Assembly: GCA_007922225.1 (NCBI GenBank)
Contig: ML679970.1
Span: 40,256,212-40,320,211, forward strand
Reading direction: 5' to 3'
DNA length: 64,000 nucleotides
DNA from: Emydura subglobosa
Taxonomy: Eukaryota > Chordata > Testudines > Chelidae
The notes under the pieces: model-generated
Databases searched by the model: none
What the model was told of the DNA's origin: nothing
The model's input: the letters and a program-made list of their open reading frames with translations, nothing else
In this document: one piece after another, positions 22,105-33,094 of the stretch
Numbering within the stretch: position 1 is the stretch's first letter
Layout of the letters: the number at the start of each line of letters is the position of its first letter
Translations under genes and position numbers: made by a program

Positions 22105-22300
22105 AGGAACTGGGCTGGTGGTCAGTCCGCCCTGCCCTTTATCGTCTCGGTCGGAGACATGAGGTGAGCCAGGGCGCATACATGGTGGACCAGTGGACAC
22201 TACTTTCAAATTCTCTAACTCTGGGCACATGGTGCACGTGTGTAACCCACAGTGGAATACAGATAAGGGCCACATATCTCGAAGAACCTCCAGGAGCAGG
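22105..22300 (-). repeat. Right inverted terminal repeat of the DIRS
   Basis: Its reverse complement begins 'ggttacttacctgctcctgg', passes 'ggttcttcgagata' and 'ccactgtgggttacac', and aligns with 14556-14730 as described for the left repeat, with the exact core at 22165-22177. This copy is better preserved at its outer end than the left one. Confidence 0.8.
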
Positions 22301-23497
22301 TAAGTAACCTCCTCCCCCACTCCACTCCACTATTGGAGGCTGGTTTGGAAAGCAGAGGCCCAGATGTGGCACTTGGCAGGCACATCTGGGCTGGAGAGGG
22401 GATCACCTTTGCTACTGGTGAGGTCATTGTGCTTGGCCCTTCCCCTGAAGAAAGTGGCTTGGAGCCTGAATCTCCAGGTTTGCTCTGCCTGCTGGCTTGG
22501 CAGCCCCATGGCTTGTGATGTGCAGTTAATCTGCAGCAGCTGCACTCCATTTACATGGGATTTGCATCTGCCCAACATCCACATTTCCCAGCTCATGACA
22601 TTTTTGGTGCCAGACATGGCTTGAGGCACCGCACAGGATGTCCATCTGGCCACTGCTGACTGGGGCGGCCAGCGTGCTCCTGCTCCTCAAAGGAACGTGC
22701 TGGAATCGCTGCTTTTCTGCTCTCTCGCATCTGCCATTTCCAGTCTCCCATCTCCACCTTCCCACTCATCTGCTTCCTGGAGCAGGCTGGAACTCCCTTT
22801 TCTGGGCTCCTCCACAGCCACTTTCCTCTCTGCTTCTTGCCCCGGCTCTCCCCTCAGCACAGTCTCCCACACGTCTCCTCGGTGCCTTCAGCTTCCACGT
22901 TCACATCCCAGCTCCCCAATCCCCCTCCTGTGTGAACCCGGACTGGCATTCCCACTCCCCCAATGACCACTTGCTCTACCCTGTCTTCTCTCAGCACTGT
23001 GCCCCCTCTGGGCTTTCCATTGCTGGGTCCCCTCTCTCCGATCACTCACACATCTCCTTCAGCATTGCACACGACCAGCCCCCTCCCTCCTTCCATCCAG
23101 CTCTTCTTTGACCATTGACGGCCAAGACTCCTTTGCCAATCACAACCCTCTCCTCTCCACGGACTTAACCACTGAGTTGGCCCACTCTCTCCACCACTCT
23201 CCTCTCCCATGGCCAACTCCCTCCCGTGAGCCTCCCCCAACCTTGGTTTACCGCCAACTTCCACTGAACACTTGTAGACAACATCTCGGGACCATATGGG
23301 CTTCCTCTCCAGAAAGGGTGATCTCTCTTCTTCCAGTTCTGCCATTGTCCTGGTCAAGTGGGACTGCTTCTGCATGCCCATGTGCTCCGAGATCCTTGAA
23401 TGGAGGGAGCTATGTAAATCCCAAATGTTGTGATTATTTATTTGTCTACAAGCCACAAGAAGATCAGGAATGGCTGCACTAGCCCTGTAGCTGTCCA
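22301..23497. other. Intergenic, pyrimidine-rich on the + strand
   Basis: From about 22650 to 23250 the + strand is strongly pyrimidine-rich (runs such as 'ctctcgcatctgccatttcc'). No gene is recognised; open frames on both strands are low-complexity. It may be an old degenerate tandem or LTR-like sequence. Confidence 0.4.
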
Positions 23498-23660
23498 AAT
23501 ACACACTGAGTCCCTGCCCTGCCCCAAACAGCTAACTGTCTAAACATATCAGACAACCAAACTCTTGGGGGAAGAGGAAACAAAGAGATGCCAGAAGTCC
23601 CACAGTAGGTTCGTGGCTGAACAGAGATTAGACCCTGACTCTCCGGGCCCCTAGGCCAGA
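23498..23660 (-). repeat. MIR/CORE-SINE-like fragment, antisense
   Basis: The order 'ctgagtccctgccctgcccc', 'acagctaactgtctaaacat', 'gaggaaacaaagagatgcc', 'ggctgaacagagattagaccc' matches the antisense MIR pattern. Confidence 0.55.
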
Positions 23661-23674
23661 GCCCCAGCATTGAT

Positions 23675-23890
23675 ATGGCACCTTTCAACCACTGGTCTAC
23701 AAGCTCTTTGTAAACATCAATTAATTAAGTCCCACACAACCCCAGGAGATAGATAGAACTACCCCCATTTTGCAGAAGGGGAAACTGAGGCATGAAAAGG
23801 TGATGTGAGCTACTCTGTGTCATACAGAGAGTCCATGGTAGAGCCAGGAGTAGAAGCCAACTTCTCGCCACGGTAGCCACTAGTCCATAG
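23675..23890 (-). repeat. MIR/CORE-SINE-like fragment, antisense
   Basis: The signature is 'caagctctttgtaaacatcaa', 'cacaaccccaggagatagat', 'cccccattttgcagaagggg', 'aaactgaggcatgaaaaggtg' and 'ggtagagccaggagtagaa'. It is clearly antisense and better preserved than its left neighbour. Confidence 0.75.
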
Positions 23891-25599
23891 GGTAAGTCTT
23901 TATCATCTAGCAACTATTTTTCTTGCCCATGGCTATGGAGTCGCTCTATTATTGAGTGACCCACCCATTCTTCTTAGCTCGAGGGACAGAAACAACCTTC
24001 TTGTGAGAGAGCAGAGTTTGTATCTCCGTCCCTGGGCAGAGATACACACACCTGGGCTGGGGGTGAGTATTTAATGCACACCGACAGCAGACCGGCAGCA
24101 GGGGAGGTCCGGTGGGCAGAATGAGGGGGGACAGCAGAAAGAATCTCCCTAGCCAGGCCTGCCCCCGGGCAGCCTGCGCTGCACTAGAGAAACAGCACAT
24201 GCTGGGTCTCTCGATTTAATTGTCCAGCGGATTAGTCACGGCACGAGTTGAACGGGTCACAGGCTTGCCTGGGTGCGGGTGGGTGACACAAGTTCACGGC
24301 CCCCGTGAGCTGGCTGAGGATGCACAGGGGTCAGTGGCACAGAGGCTGGGTCGAAAGGTCACTTGGGCATGAGTTCAGTGCGAAGGAAAGGTGACGAGCT
24401 CCTCACAATTAGCGGAGCACCGTGAAATGCAGTGGAGGAAAAGGCCACTGACTGGGGTGGAGCTGAGCAAGGCTGGAGAGCGGGAGGGGGCGCTGAGGGG
24501 GGGGGGGGGGCTAGAGGCTGGAGCCTGAGGCACATCCAAGGTCTGGTCAGTGGTGATGCTCCAGCTAAGAAGAGGGTGGCAAAAGGGGCTTTTCTACTGG
24601 TGAGGGCTGTAAGTGGAGCAGGAAGTGCAGTGCGAGGTCGGGGAGAGGGAGCCCAGGACTGCATGCTGTGGTGGGGAGCCTGGTGCAGGATGCTGGGCCA
24701 GGGGGCGCAATGCTGGGTGCTGGATGGGCGTTATTAATGATGGGCACCGGCGGCAGTTCAGATTCAGCCCCGCCTTTGCAGCCCTCCCTTACCCCCCTTG
24801 AGGAGTGCTGGTTGTGGCCCATCTCTCAGAAGTGGAGGGCAGAGAGGGGGAGAGCAGGGCATGGGGCGCAGCTTGGGTCAGGATGAACGCTGGGCAGCTG
24901 GTGCGGAGGCAGAGAAGGACACGGCCAGGCTGCAGAGAGCACGGAAGGAGCTGGGAAATGGGATGTTCCTGCCCTGAGAGGAAGCTGCTTCTCCCAGGAC
25001 AAATCCCAGGCTGGTGACTACGTCGCCCAGGAACTGTTGGGTAGCAGAGCCCCAGTGCTCAGCAGCACAGCTGGGCCCCCTCTAAGGGAGAAGATCACCT
25101 CCTTTGGATCCTGCCCAGGCCCCTCCTTGGTCTGACTCCCAGCTCCCCCAGAGCAAACCTTCCTCTGCTCCCCGGGACGCTTGGCCTACAGGACAGAGGT
25201 GAGGGGATGGGCACAGGGGGGGAGGACTCAGGAACGTGAGGCTGGAAGAAACCACCACAGGCCACCAGTCCCTTCCCCCTGCCCTGCTCCCCAGGCAGGG
25301 TTAGTTATCCCTGGACCATCCCTGCCAGGCTGACCTTCAGGGGCACAGCTGGCCCAGTCCTGCAGTGCCTGCCAGGGCTGGCGGAAGAGGTGCTCTCTGC
25401 ATGGGCTGTGGGGCTAGGCACGTCTGGGGAGAGTGACCCCAGGAGCGGGCAGGGTGGGGGAGCCGACACCTCCCCCAGCCAAAGGGCCCTTCCCAGGGAG
25501 ATGCTGGCAGGAGCCCCCCAGCTCCAGGCTGTGTGTGAGGGGGCGGGGGGTGCCAGGCTCTCCCTAGGCCCAGGGCTCTCCCCTCCCCCTGGGTCTTAG
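23891..25599. other. Intergenic, GC-rich, no gene recognised
   Basis: GC content rises toward the CpG island on the right. A G-homopolymer sits at 24497-24510. No exon or repeat family was identified. Confidence 0.45.
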
Positions 25600-25966
25600 C
25601 AGGGAGGTTTGCCTGTCTTTGCAGGGGGGGATCGGATCAACGCCCCACTAGCCCCTGCGACCCCAGCCCAGCCTGGATGGAGGCATCCTCTCGGGCTTGG
25701 CCAGCTGCCCAGTGGGCATGTGCGGGGGGGGGGCAGGGGCTGCCGGACAGGTGCCAGTGGGAGGGCATGGGGCGATCTGAGGGGGGCAGAGGCGCCTGGA
25801 GGGGGCGGTCTGGGGGCTGAGGGGCCAGGGGCTGATTCCTGTCCCCTGAGCCCCCTGCCCCCGCAGGCCGCTGCCCTCCAGCGCCCCGCGGGGAGGGGGG
25901 GGGGGCTGAGACACGCCCCCACCCCCGAGCAGCTCGGGTCCAGCCGCTCGGAGCGGGGCGCTTTGG

Positions 25967-25993
25967 ATCAGCACCGCGGGCTCGGACAGCTCC
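25967..25993 (+). promoter_or_regulatory. REST/NRSF (RE1)-like site with expanded half-site spacing
   Basis: The left half reads aTCAGCACC (8 of 9 to the RE1 left half TTCAGCACC) and the right half GGACAGCtCC (9 of 10 to GGACAGCGCC). Eight bases separate them, where the canonical site has two. Expanded-spacing RE1 sites of this kind are known to bind REST. It lies just upstream of the putative GRM2 first exon, and REST silences neuronal genes in non-neural cells. Confidence 0.5.
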
Positions 25994-26322
25994 TCGGCTG
26001 GGCTGGGCTCGGCGCGGGCCGCCTTTTTCCTGCCTTCCAGCCGGGCGGGCGCCCCGCGGAGCTGCAGGGGCAGGGCAGGGGCAGAGCCCAGCCCCGCTCG
26101 GCGGCTGAGCAAAGCCGGCGCAGCGCGCAGCTCCTCGGGCGGGCGGCAGAGCGCAGCGCAGCGCAGCCCCTCCAGCGCCGGGCGGAGGCAGCCGCTCCCC
26201 GGCCCGCCCCCGAGAAGACGCCGAGCCGTGCCGCGCCGCGCCGAGCCGATGGAGAGGCGAAGAAGACGCTGGCCCGGGCGGGAGCCGCTTCCCAGCCGCT
26301 GACAGGTGCCCGCGCTGCCCAG
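25994..26322 (+). other. GRM2: Putative non-coding first exon of GRM2 (5' end not determined)
   Basis: The 3' boundary is a strong donor, gctgcccag|gtaagccg, with GT at 26323-26324. The 5' boundary is arbitrary because no transcription start can be read from the sequence. The exon would join the acceptor at 57333-57334. In human, GRM2 also has a non-coding first exon. No ATG occurs from 25994 up to the one at 26249. Confidence 0.5.
26249..26302 (+). promoter_or_regulatory. GRM2: Upstream ORF (17 codons) in the putative GRM2 exon 1
   Basis: This is the first ATG in the putative leader, followed by G at +4. The 17 codons are very Arg-rich at the start (M-E-R-R-R-R), and the frame ends with TGA at 26300-26302, 20 nt before the splice donor. 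It could lower translation of the main frame. Its status depends on the exon assignment. Confidence 0.45.
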
Positions 26323-27275
26323 GTAAGCCGCGGCTCTCCATCGGCATCTCCTTCCCCCGGCCCCGGGCTGGCCCGGGGCTGCCCCCGCCGCACGGTGCGT
26401 CCGCAGGCTCTGGGGCGAGCCGCCCGCCGGGCAGTCCGGAGGCGGGGTTCGCTCGCCCGCCGCTGGCCCGGAGCCCGGCTGTCGAAGCCAGCCTGCCGCT
26501 GCCGGAGCCTCCCGGCCAGGCTCGCAGGGGAGCCCCGCTCCGCGCCCGCGCGTCCCTTCTCCGCGAAAGTTACACGGGGGGCGAGCCGCTCCTGAACTCG
26601 TGTGTCAGCCCGCCCCGGACTCGGGGCAGCCGGGAGCTGAGGGAGAACAGCCGCCCTGGCCGCTGGCTTTTCCAGGGGAGACGGGCTGCGCCCCCCAGCC
26701 GGGCTTGCCCCGGCCCCGGCCCCGGCCGGGCGGCGTTGCCGCGGGGAAGGGTTCGCTGCCGGGCGATCGGAACGTGGGAAAAGGCGAAGAAAGGAGCCGC
26801 TGCTCCTCGCCGCTTTGCACAAACCAGCCGAGCAGGCAGGCGGGCAGGAGACTGCCCAAACCGGAGAGAAAAGGGGGGCGGGGAGTGTGAAGGGATCCGG
26901 TAAAACAGAGCCACTTCTTCCCTCCTGCAACGAGCCCAGAGACGAGCCCGGGGCGCCCGCCGCAGCACCCCCGCAGCGGTAACTCGGGGCTGCCTTCTCG
27001 GCTTCCCAGTGCCCTTTGATCCCCCAGCCCCGCGTCTGGTCAGGCTGCACCCGAACCGGGCGAGGGGCAGCGATCGTCAGACCCGTTTGTTTGTATCGTC
27101 TTCCAGTCTTTCCACCCTTGTAATCACTGCCTGCCCGAAAGGCGCCCAGTCCCCATTGAACCAGTGACTGGCTGCGGGCTGGGGAGGGGGGATCTGACCA
27201 GGGAACCAAGCCGGACTTTCTTCCTTCCTTCCTGGTGAGCCTGATAAACCTTTGGAAGAACTGACTAAGGGCCCT

Positions 27276-27436
27276 GCTGGATTCTCCCTCACGGACCGTA
27301 TTTAAATCAAGATTGGCTGTTTTCCTAACAGATCCGCTCCAGGAATGGTTTGGGGGCAGTTCTCTGGCCCCTGCTATTACAGGAGGTCAGGCTAGATGGT
27401 CCCAACAACCCCTGCTGGCCTCGGGATCTATGAATG
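27276..27436 (+). repeat. CR1 3'-end fragment, sense
   Basis: The text runs 'gattctccctcacgg', 'taaatcaagattggctgtttt', 'agatccgctccaggaatgg', 'ctattacaggaggtcaggctag', 'atggtcccaacaacccctgc', 'gatctatgaatg'. This is the 3'UTR tail of a turtle CR1 subfamily, just downstream of the CpG island. Confidence 0.8.
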
Positions 27437-27659
27437 TTTCAATTTCCCCGTCACCGCTCTAATTCCTTCTCTCCTTTCTGTAAGGAAGGGAAGAATACCC
27501 TTTCCCAGCCCTTCAACGTATAGATCTCAGCAAGGCTCAGAGGCGTTTGCTATCCGTTACAATCTAGAGCCAGGGGCAGGCTCAGAAGGCAATGCTATAA
27601 CATTTAACAAATTCCTAGGGGGAGGAAAGGAGCTGAATGGCCTTCCAGTTCAAAAGAAA

Positions 27660-28150
27660 TAGCCAGAGGAAGCCGGCTGCAATCTAGCTGGTGTAAAACA
27701 AAGTGCATTATTTATCACGTTGTCTGAAAAGCCCAAACTCCTTCCTTTCCGAAAAGTTGACCGTTTTATAAACGCAAGATAAAAGCTTTAACCCACGGCC
27801 CCCCGTGAATGCCTTTTGAATCCTTTATGTACACCTGTAGAAAGGAAAATAAGAAATCGGATCAAATTGCTCAGCGTTTCCATTGATGTCTTTCCAATGC
27901 TCTGTGTGACCAGCTCCACCAAAGAGCAACCTGAATTAATTTGTGTGGATTTAAAACCACCCTGGACAGCCATCCATCAGCCCATCGCTGACAGCCAATC
28001 GCCCTCTCAGAAAGCAGACCCGGCAGAATGTCTATTTTGGGGCAATTGATTGAAATGACTGATGGCGTCAATTAAACACAGGGCCTGTGGAGGCTGGGTC
28101 ACTCTCAGAGGCTCCTTGTATATCCCATGTCTCAGCAAATCACCCAGAAA
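27660..28150. promoter_or_regulatory. Candidate conserved non-coding block near the CpG island
   Basis: This is unique AT-richer sequence, free of recognisable repeats, about 1.4 kb after the putative exon 1. It contains several homeodomain/POU-type words ('gaattaatttg', 'caattgattgaaatgactgat', 'gtcaattaaac') and SOX-like 'aacaaag' words ('taaaacaaagtgc'). Function is inferred only from the context and word content. Confidence 0.25.
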
Positions 28151-28529
28151 GGAGTCTGAAGCTGTGATTTCAGCCATCAGGTGAGAAGCCTGAGGAGCAA
28201 CAGGAGAGCTGAATGAATGGTAGCGCACGAGAACTGCAGCGGCTTGGAGGGCATGTGTGTTGTCTTCGCTTTTGCATGTCAAACGCCTTGCCTGCCGCCC
28301 CACAAATGGCCTGCCCCCAATGCCCTTCCAGGCTTATGTAGCCCTTGGAGGGCAGCTGATGCTTCCAATAGAGCTCGCTGAACAAATACCTGCAAACTAC
28401 TCCCCGAGGACTGGCGGGGCTGCCAACCGCGGTACCTCCTCTACGGCCTCAATCCAGGAAAGCATTTAAGCACGTGCGTCACTTTGAGTCCGTGCTCAAA
28501 GTCAATTGGATTTATAGATTAAATGAGTC

Positions 28530-29310
28530 GTCGTTTATAAGGCCAGGAGGGACCACTGTAATAATTTAGTCTGGGCTCCTTTATAACACAGCCCGTAGGG
28601 CTTCCCTGAATTAATTCCTGTTTGAACTAGAGCAGATCTTTTAGGAAAAGCTTTCCAATCTTGATTTAAAAATTGCCAGGGATGGTTAATTAACCTTTTT
28701 GTTAAAAATTTGTATTTTATTCCCACTCTGAGTGTTAAACTTCCAGCCATTGGGTCATGTGACACTTTTGTCTGCTAAATCGAAGAGCCCGTTATTAAAT
28801 ATTTGTTCCCTAGGTAGGTACTTACAGATTGTATACAAGTCCCCCCTTAACCTGCTCTTTGTTAAGATAGGTAGATTGAGCTTTTTGCGTCTGTCACTAT
28901 AAGCCAGGTTTTCCAAACCTTGAATCATTCTCGTGGTTCTTCTCTGACCCCTCTCCTATTTATCCACATCCTTCTTGAATTGCGGGCACCAGAACTGGAC
29001 ACGGTATTCCAGCAGTGGTCAGCCCAGCGCCAAATACACCTGGAGTATAACCTCTCTACGCCTACTCCAGATTTCTCTTTATACATCTTCGCTCTTTTGA
29101 CCATGACGTCAGGTAGGGAGCTCACGTTCAGCAGATTGTCCCCCACGCCTCCCCCCCCCTCTGGGTGAGGGGCCCTGCTTCCCAGGAGGGAGCCCCCCCC
29201 GTCCGGCAAGTATGGCCTATGTTCTTTGTCCCCAGATGCAGCGCTTTGCATGTGGCCTTGTTCAAACATGGATTGTTTGCTTGCACCCAGTTTATCAAGT
29301 GTGCTTGAAG
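28530..29310 (-). mobile_element. CR1 fragment, antisense
   Basis: The 3'UTR starts with 'aaggccaggagggaccactg' and 'aatttagtctgggctcc' and then reads 'cagggatggttaattaacc', 'cagaactggacacggtattcc' and 'tgtttgcttgcacccagtttatc', the standard antisense order of a turtle CR1. About 780 bp remains, with pol C-terminal sequence toward the right end. A C-rich insertion lies around 29150-29200. Confidence 0.88.
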
Positions 29311-29404
29311 GGAAGCACTGTGTGTATGTGTTTCCCTGCACCGGGATGAACATATGTTGTGTGCCAGTGTCGTCCCGAATTGGGTCCTAAATGCACAGGT
29401 ACTA

Positions 29405-29515
29405 AGGGCCAGATTCTTAGCTGATGTGCATCAGTGCAGTGCCATTCAAATCCAGAGGGCTAGACCCATTTTCTCCACTGAAATCAGTGAAGCTCAGGAT
29501 CTGACACTTGCTGCC
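29405..29515. repeat. Short fold-back interspersed repeat
   Basis: It starts 'gggccagattcttagctg' and ends 'agctcaggatctgacac', which are imperfect inverted copies, with 'gccattcaaatcc' and 'actgaaatcagtga' between. Similar 'gggccagattctcagctgg' palindromic repeats are common in turtle genomes. It is heavily diverged. Confidence 0.45.
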
Positions 29516-29934
29516 TAGATTGGAGTTTTAGGCTCGTAGGCAATAAGAAATAAGGAAGCTAATCATGCCTAGAGAGCCATTTAATGGACAAGACTGAGCC
29601 GGGTAGAACAGCGGGGTGCTACGTCTGCTAACAGACAGCGAGGACCTCTGGAGAAGAGGTACGCGCGCGGGGGAGAATCGAGGGCCGGGGCCCCCGCTGT
29701 GATCGGAAAGGCAGCTCTGCTTGAACAGGACAGCGGCTGAAAGCCGAGCCCAGGTGGAGATGCACATGGGGCTCTGGAGAGAGCTGCTTTCTTCGTTCCA
29801 CAGACTTGCGGGCTAGGGGGTCACAGAAAACAAAGGCAGCTCTTCAAAATGAATCCGCGGGAAGACAAATGACATGGCTCCTATTACAGAGTGGGAAAGT
29901 GACAGAATAGTCAGAATTATTCCGGCTGGCCGCT

Positions 29935-30175
29935 TCCCTCACTAGCCCTGCCATCGAGGGAGCTCAAAGCACCTGGTAAACATTAATGAATTAGCCCTGT
30001 GTGGGGCAGGAAGTTTTTTTTGTTCTCCATATGACCAGAGGGGGAAGAGAGGTGTGTGCAGATGAAGGGACATGACCAAGGGCACAGAGCAAAGCAATAG
30101 CTGAGCCAGGACTAGAACCTCTGACGACAGGCCCAGGGCTGTAACCACCAGGCAATGCTGTCTCACTAGCTGTTG
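29935..30175 (-). repeat. MIR/CORE-SINE-like fragment, antisense
   Basis: The motifs are 'gagggagctcaaagcacctgg', 'aaacattaatgaattagccc', 'gatgaagggacatgaccaagg', 'gcacagagcaaagcaatagc' and 'tgagccaggactagaacctc'. A T-run (30015-30022) interrupts it. Confidence 0.7.
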
Positions 30176-30744
30176 GCCAGGTGGCCGCAGCATGCAGGGC
30201 TGGGGCTCAGACTGTGGCACTGGCCCTGGGGGAGGAGGGACTGCCTGGAGGATGGGTCAGAAGTCAACACAGCAGTCTCAGAGTGACTGCAAGGGGAGCT
30301 GTGCTGCTGCGGAGAGGTGCAGACACGCCTAGCGCAAGAGCTGCCCCATTGCCATTGGGGGAAGGAGGAGGCTGGGGGACAGCACCCCAGTTTAAGAGCC
30401 CTAGATTAAGCAGTGAGGCCCTTTCCCTGCCTCTCTGCCCCACACCCAGACTGTAAATGGGGTCGTGGGAGGGGGGAGGGGTGCATCCCACTGATCCTAG
30501 GCCTAGCCCCATGTGCCACATAATTGCTTGCAATGGGCTCGATCCTGTGGGGAGCTCTGCTGGGGATCCAGAGCTGTGTTTGTGATGTGGTCACACCACA
30601 GCTGGATACAAAGGTGCCCTCACCTGCCTGTCTCCTGATGGGCTGCCTCTGTGCATGCAGCCCCACCTGGCACCAGGCCTATTAACTATCAGCTTGCACT
30701 ACAACCTCATTGCTGATTTGCTGCCTCCTATCACCCTCCCAGCA

Positions 30745-30945
30745 CTCAAGGGGAAGGCAGTGTTGCCTAGTGGGTAGCCTGGGACTCCAGGAACCTGGGG
30801 TTTTAGTCTGTGCTCTGCCACTGGCCTGCTGGAGGACCATGGCCATGTCACTGCCCCACTCTCTGCCTCAGTTTCCCCATCTGTAAAATGGGGATAATGT
30901 TGTAAAACCCTTTGAGATCTATGGATGAAAAGTGCTGTCAAAGAG
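30745..30945 (+). repeat. MIR/CORE-SINE-like fragment, sense
   Basis: It reads 'ggcagtgttgcctagtgggta', 'ggactccaggaacctggggtt', 'tctgcctcagtttccccatc', 'tgtaaaatggggataatg' and 'ccctttgagatctatggatg'. It is the best preserved MIR-type copy in the window, including a tRNA-like head and CORE region. Confidence 0.8.
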
Positions 30946-33094
30946 CACAGCACCCAGGACAGATGAGTTAAGTTGTTTTCCGACTCAACCCTTTCTCCCA
31001 AACCTGCCATCACCATGGGATCAGCTCTCCTCCCCCAGCCTGCTGGCTCAGTGTGGTGGGAGGCCATCTGCCCCACACCTGCTTTGCACCTCCCCCTGTT
31101 GCGCTGCATGTGTGCCGTGGAGCAAGAGGTGCTGGGATTCCTCAGCACACCCGCTGCACAGTGTAATGAGGTGGCGGGAGAAGGCCCAGTGGTTTTCCCA
31201 CCCAGGGTGCAGGACTCTAGGCAGATGGAGAGCTGCTCGCTCAGACAAGGGCCTACCTGGCAGCTGAACTGTGCTGACAATCCAGCCCCGCGTGCACGAA
31301 AGCAGATCAGCGTGTTTGGGACTGACTTCACCCATCATGGCGCAGGCCGGTGTGACTCCTTTGGTGTGGACGTCAGTGACTGGGGTGGGGCTGCTCCTGC
31401 GGACGTGTCAGTGGGGAAGTTGGCCTGCTCAGGGCTGGTGCCTTCGCAAGATGTCTCATCTTCCCTGATGCACTGGGCCTGTGATTTTGTGATAGGTCCC
31501 CACCCCGCTCCCAGGGACGTCCCTAAAACTGGGGCCTCGCTCTACTTACTGCTCAGGCCTTGACAATGTTGTGATGTGGCCCCCCCACAGCGTCCCATGC
31601 TTGTCCATGATCGGAGTGGCTCAGCCGCCACGCTCCCTCTCCCCCACCTGCCATGCCACAGTGCTGGGGGATGGAGCCTGATCCATCTGGACACTGAGAC
31701 TTGGAGGCAGGGACGCGGCGCTGGCCGGCTGGGCGCTGATCCGCTCGGCGATGGCAGAAAGGATACGGCTCGCCGGTTGCGGGCGCTTAGAGAGAAAGGC
31801 AAGCTCTGTCAGCTCTGTTGGAGCGCAAACGTGCGATGCCAGAGCTGACAGTGGCTCAGGGGCTGGAGACGCCACCGGGAGCCAGGAAGGCGCTGGGGAA
31901 AGCAGGGGTGCCTGGGACGGGAGGGGAGCTCATCTCCGCCCTCAGTTATTACTCCTCTCAGGAGCCCACAGGCCTGGGCGTGTGCGGATTGGAGACAGGT
32001 GCCCTGAGCTCCCTCACCCCTCCCTCGTGCCCCCCAGCTCCCTGCCTGGCTGGCCCCGTCTCTCCGACATCACAGCCTTTCAGAGCCGATCTCCCGTTTC
32101 CCAAGCAGTTACGCTCAGCCATATTTGTGAGCAGCACTAGAGTCAGAATTCGGCTGGGATTGCCCAGCCATGCCTTGCTGCACCACTAACAAGGGGAAGG
32201 GCGGGGGTGGAGGTGTCAGCAAGTGCTTCATTTAAGGAAGCCTGCGCCATCCTGTTTATATCCTATTCAGCCTTCCACGCCCCAGGCTCGCTGTGCTCAC
32301 TGCTGTGGGGCGGGAAAGGTGGGACCGGGCTGGGTGCTGCAATGAAACATACCTGGGTGCCAAAGATCACGGAGCTAGCTAGAAATCCCTGGGCTTTCTA
32401 GGAGTTCTCCCTGGCTGCTGTGCCTGCCATGCTCGGGGTGGCTCTGGGCTGCAGGAAACACGCCATCCTGTCAATTCTGCATCTGGTAGGGCAGCCTCAG
32501 GATTGCTGCAGATCTCACACACAGTCTGCTGCCAGGCAGCTGGACTGCAGGGGCGGCCAGCCCGGAAAGCCTTCCTGGGACACAGCGTTGTAGGCGGGAC
32601 TCAGTGCCGGACGATAGTGTGCTGGAATTTCAGTGCAAGCCGGGCTCTGATCCTCAGCATCTGCCAGGCCTGGCTTTTCCCAGCTCGACCACTGCCCCGC
32701 TCTGTGACTTTACCAAGGTGCTTCCCCCCGCAGGTGGGGAGTCAGGGGAGCCACCCTCTATTCCCATGTGTCCTGCTTCATTCAGGAGCCAAGCTTTCCT
32801 TCCTCACTCCTTAGCATCAAGGCAAGAGGCCCAGAGCTTCATTAGCGAATCCCCTCCGGGATCCTTAGTGCCCGTGCCAAGTGTGTCAGACGTGTGCGAC
32901 CCCTTTTGCCTCCCAGCGGCCCTGGCTGGCTTGTCCCCCCACGTTACCCCACAGGCATTGTTTCTCTGATGCCGCTCCAGCGGCAGAGGAAGGGTCCTGA
33001 ATACTAGTAGGTGAACCGTGGAGAAGAACACATAGTTTGGTTGCTGCGGTGGGATCTGGAACAAGCTTTCTGTATCTGTCTGCGGCATGACTCT

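Larger units (their letters stand above)
14556..22300 (+). mobile_element. Degenerate DIRS-type (tyrosine-recombinase) retrotransposon with nested CR1s
   Basis: DIRS elements carry inverted, not direct, terminal repeats, an internal complementary region, and Gag, RT/RNase H and tyrosine-recombinase (YR) genes. All of these are visible here. The left terminus (14556-14730) matches the reverse complement of the right terminus (22105-22300), including an exact 13-bp core. A Gag-like zinc-finger start is at 14886, an RT with a YFDDW active-site motif is at 17639, and RNase H motifs lie near 18070 and 18229. A YR-like segment ends near 21950, and a near-perfect hairpin lies at 21983-22052. Multiple frameshifts and stops, two antisense CR1 insertions (18309-20180 and 20826-21256) and an internal deletion in the YR show that it is inactive. 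No target duplication is seen, as expected for DIRS. Without the CR1s the element would be about 5.4 kb, near full DIRS length. Confidence 0.87.
25600..27060 (+). promoter_or_regulatory. GRM2: CpG island, probable GRM2 promoter
   Basis: This is the only long CpG-dense block in the window (for example 26080-26580, where CG dinucleotides occur every few bases). It contains GC-box-like words such as the reverse GGGGCGGG at 26203-26210 and 'gggcgggcgg' near 26130. It sits between the TEX264 3' end and the GRM2 coding start, on a path where human has no other gene. A strong splice donor follows at 26322/26323. These points make it the best candidate for the GRM2 transcription start. It could instead drive an unrelated non-coding RNA. 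No TATA box was seen. Confidence 0.65.

Noticed and set aside
24359..24886. Open frames near the G-homopolymer at 24.5 kb
   Set aside because: Low-complexity composition, no motif and frames of equal length on both strands.
25609..27209. Long open frames of 328 codons (+) and 413 codons (-) over the CpG island
   Set aside because: Very high GC content depletes stop codons on all frames. The translations are Ala/Arg/Pro/Gly-rich without motif, overlap on both strands and ignore the splice donor.
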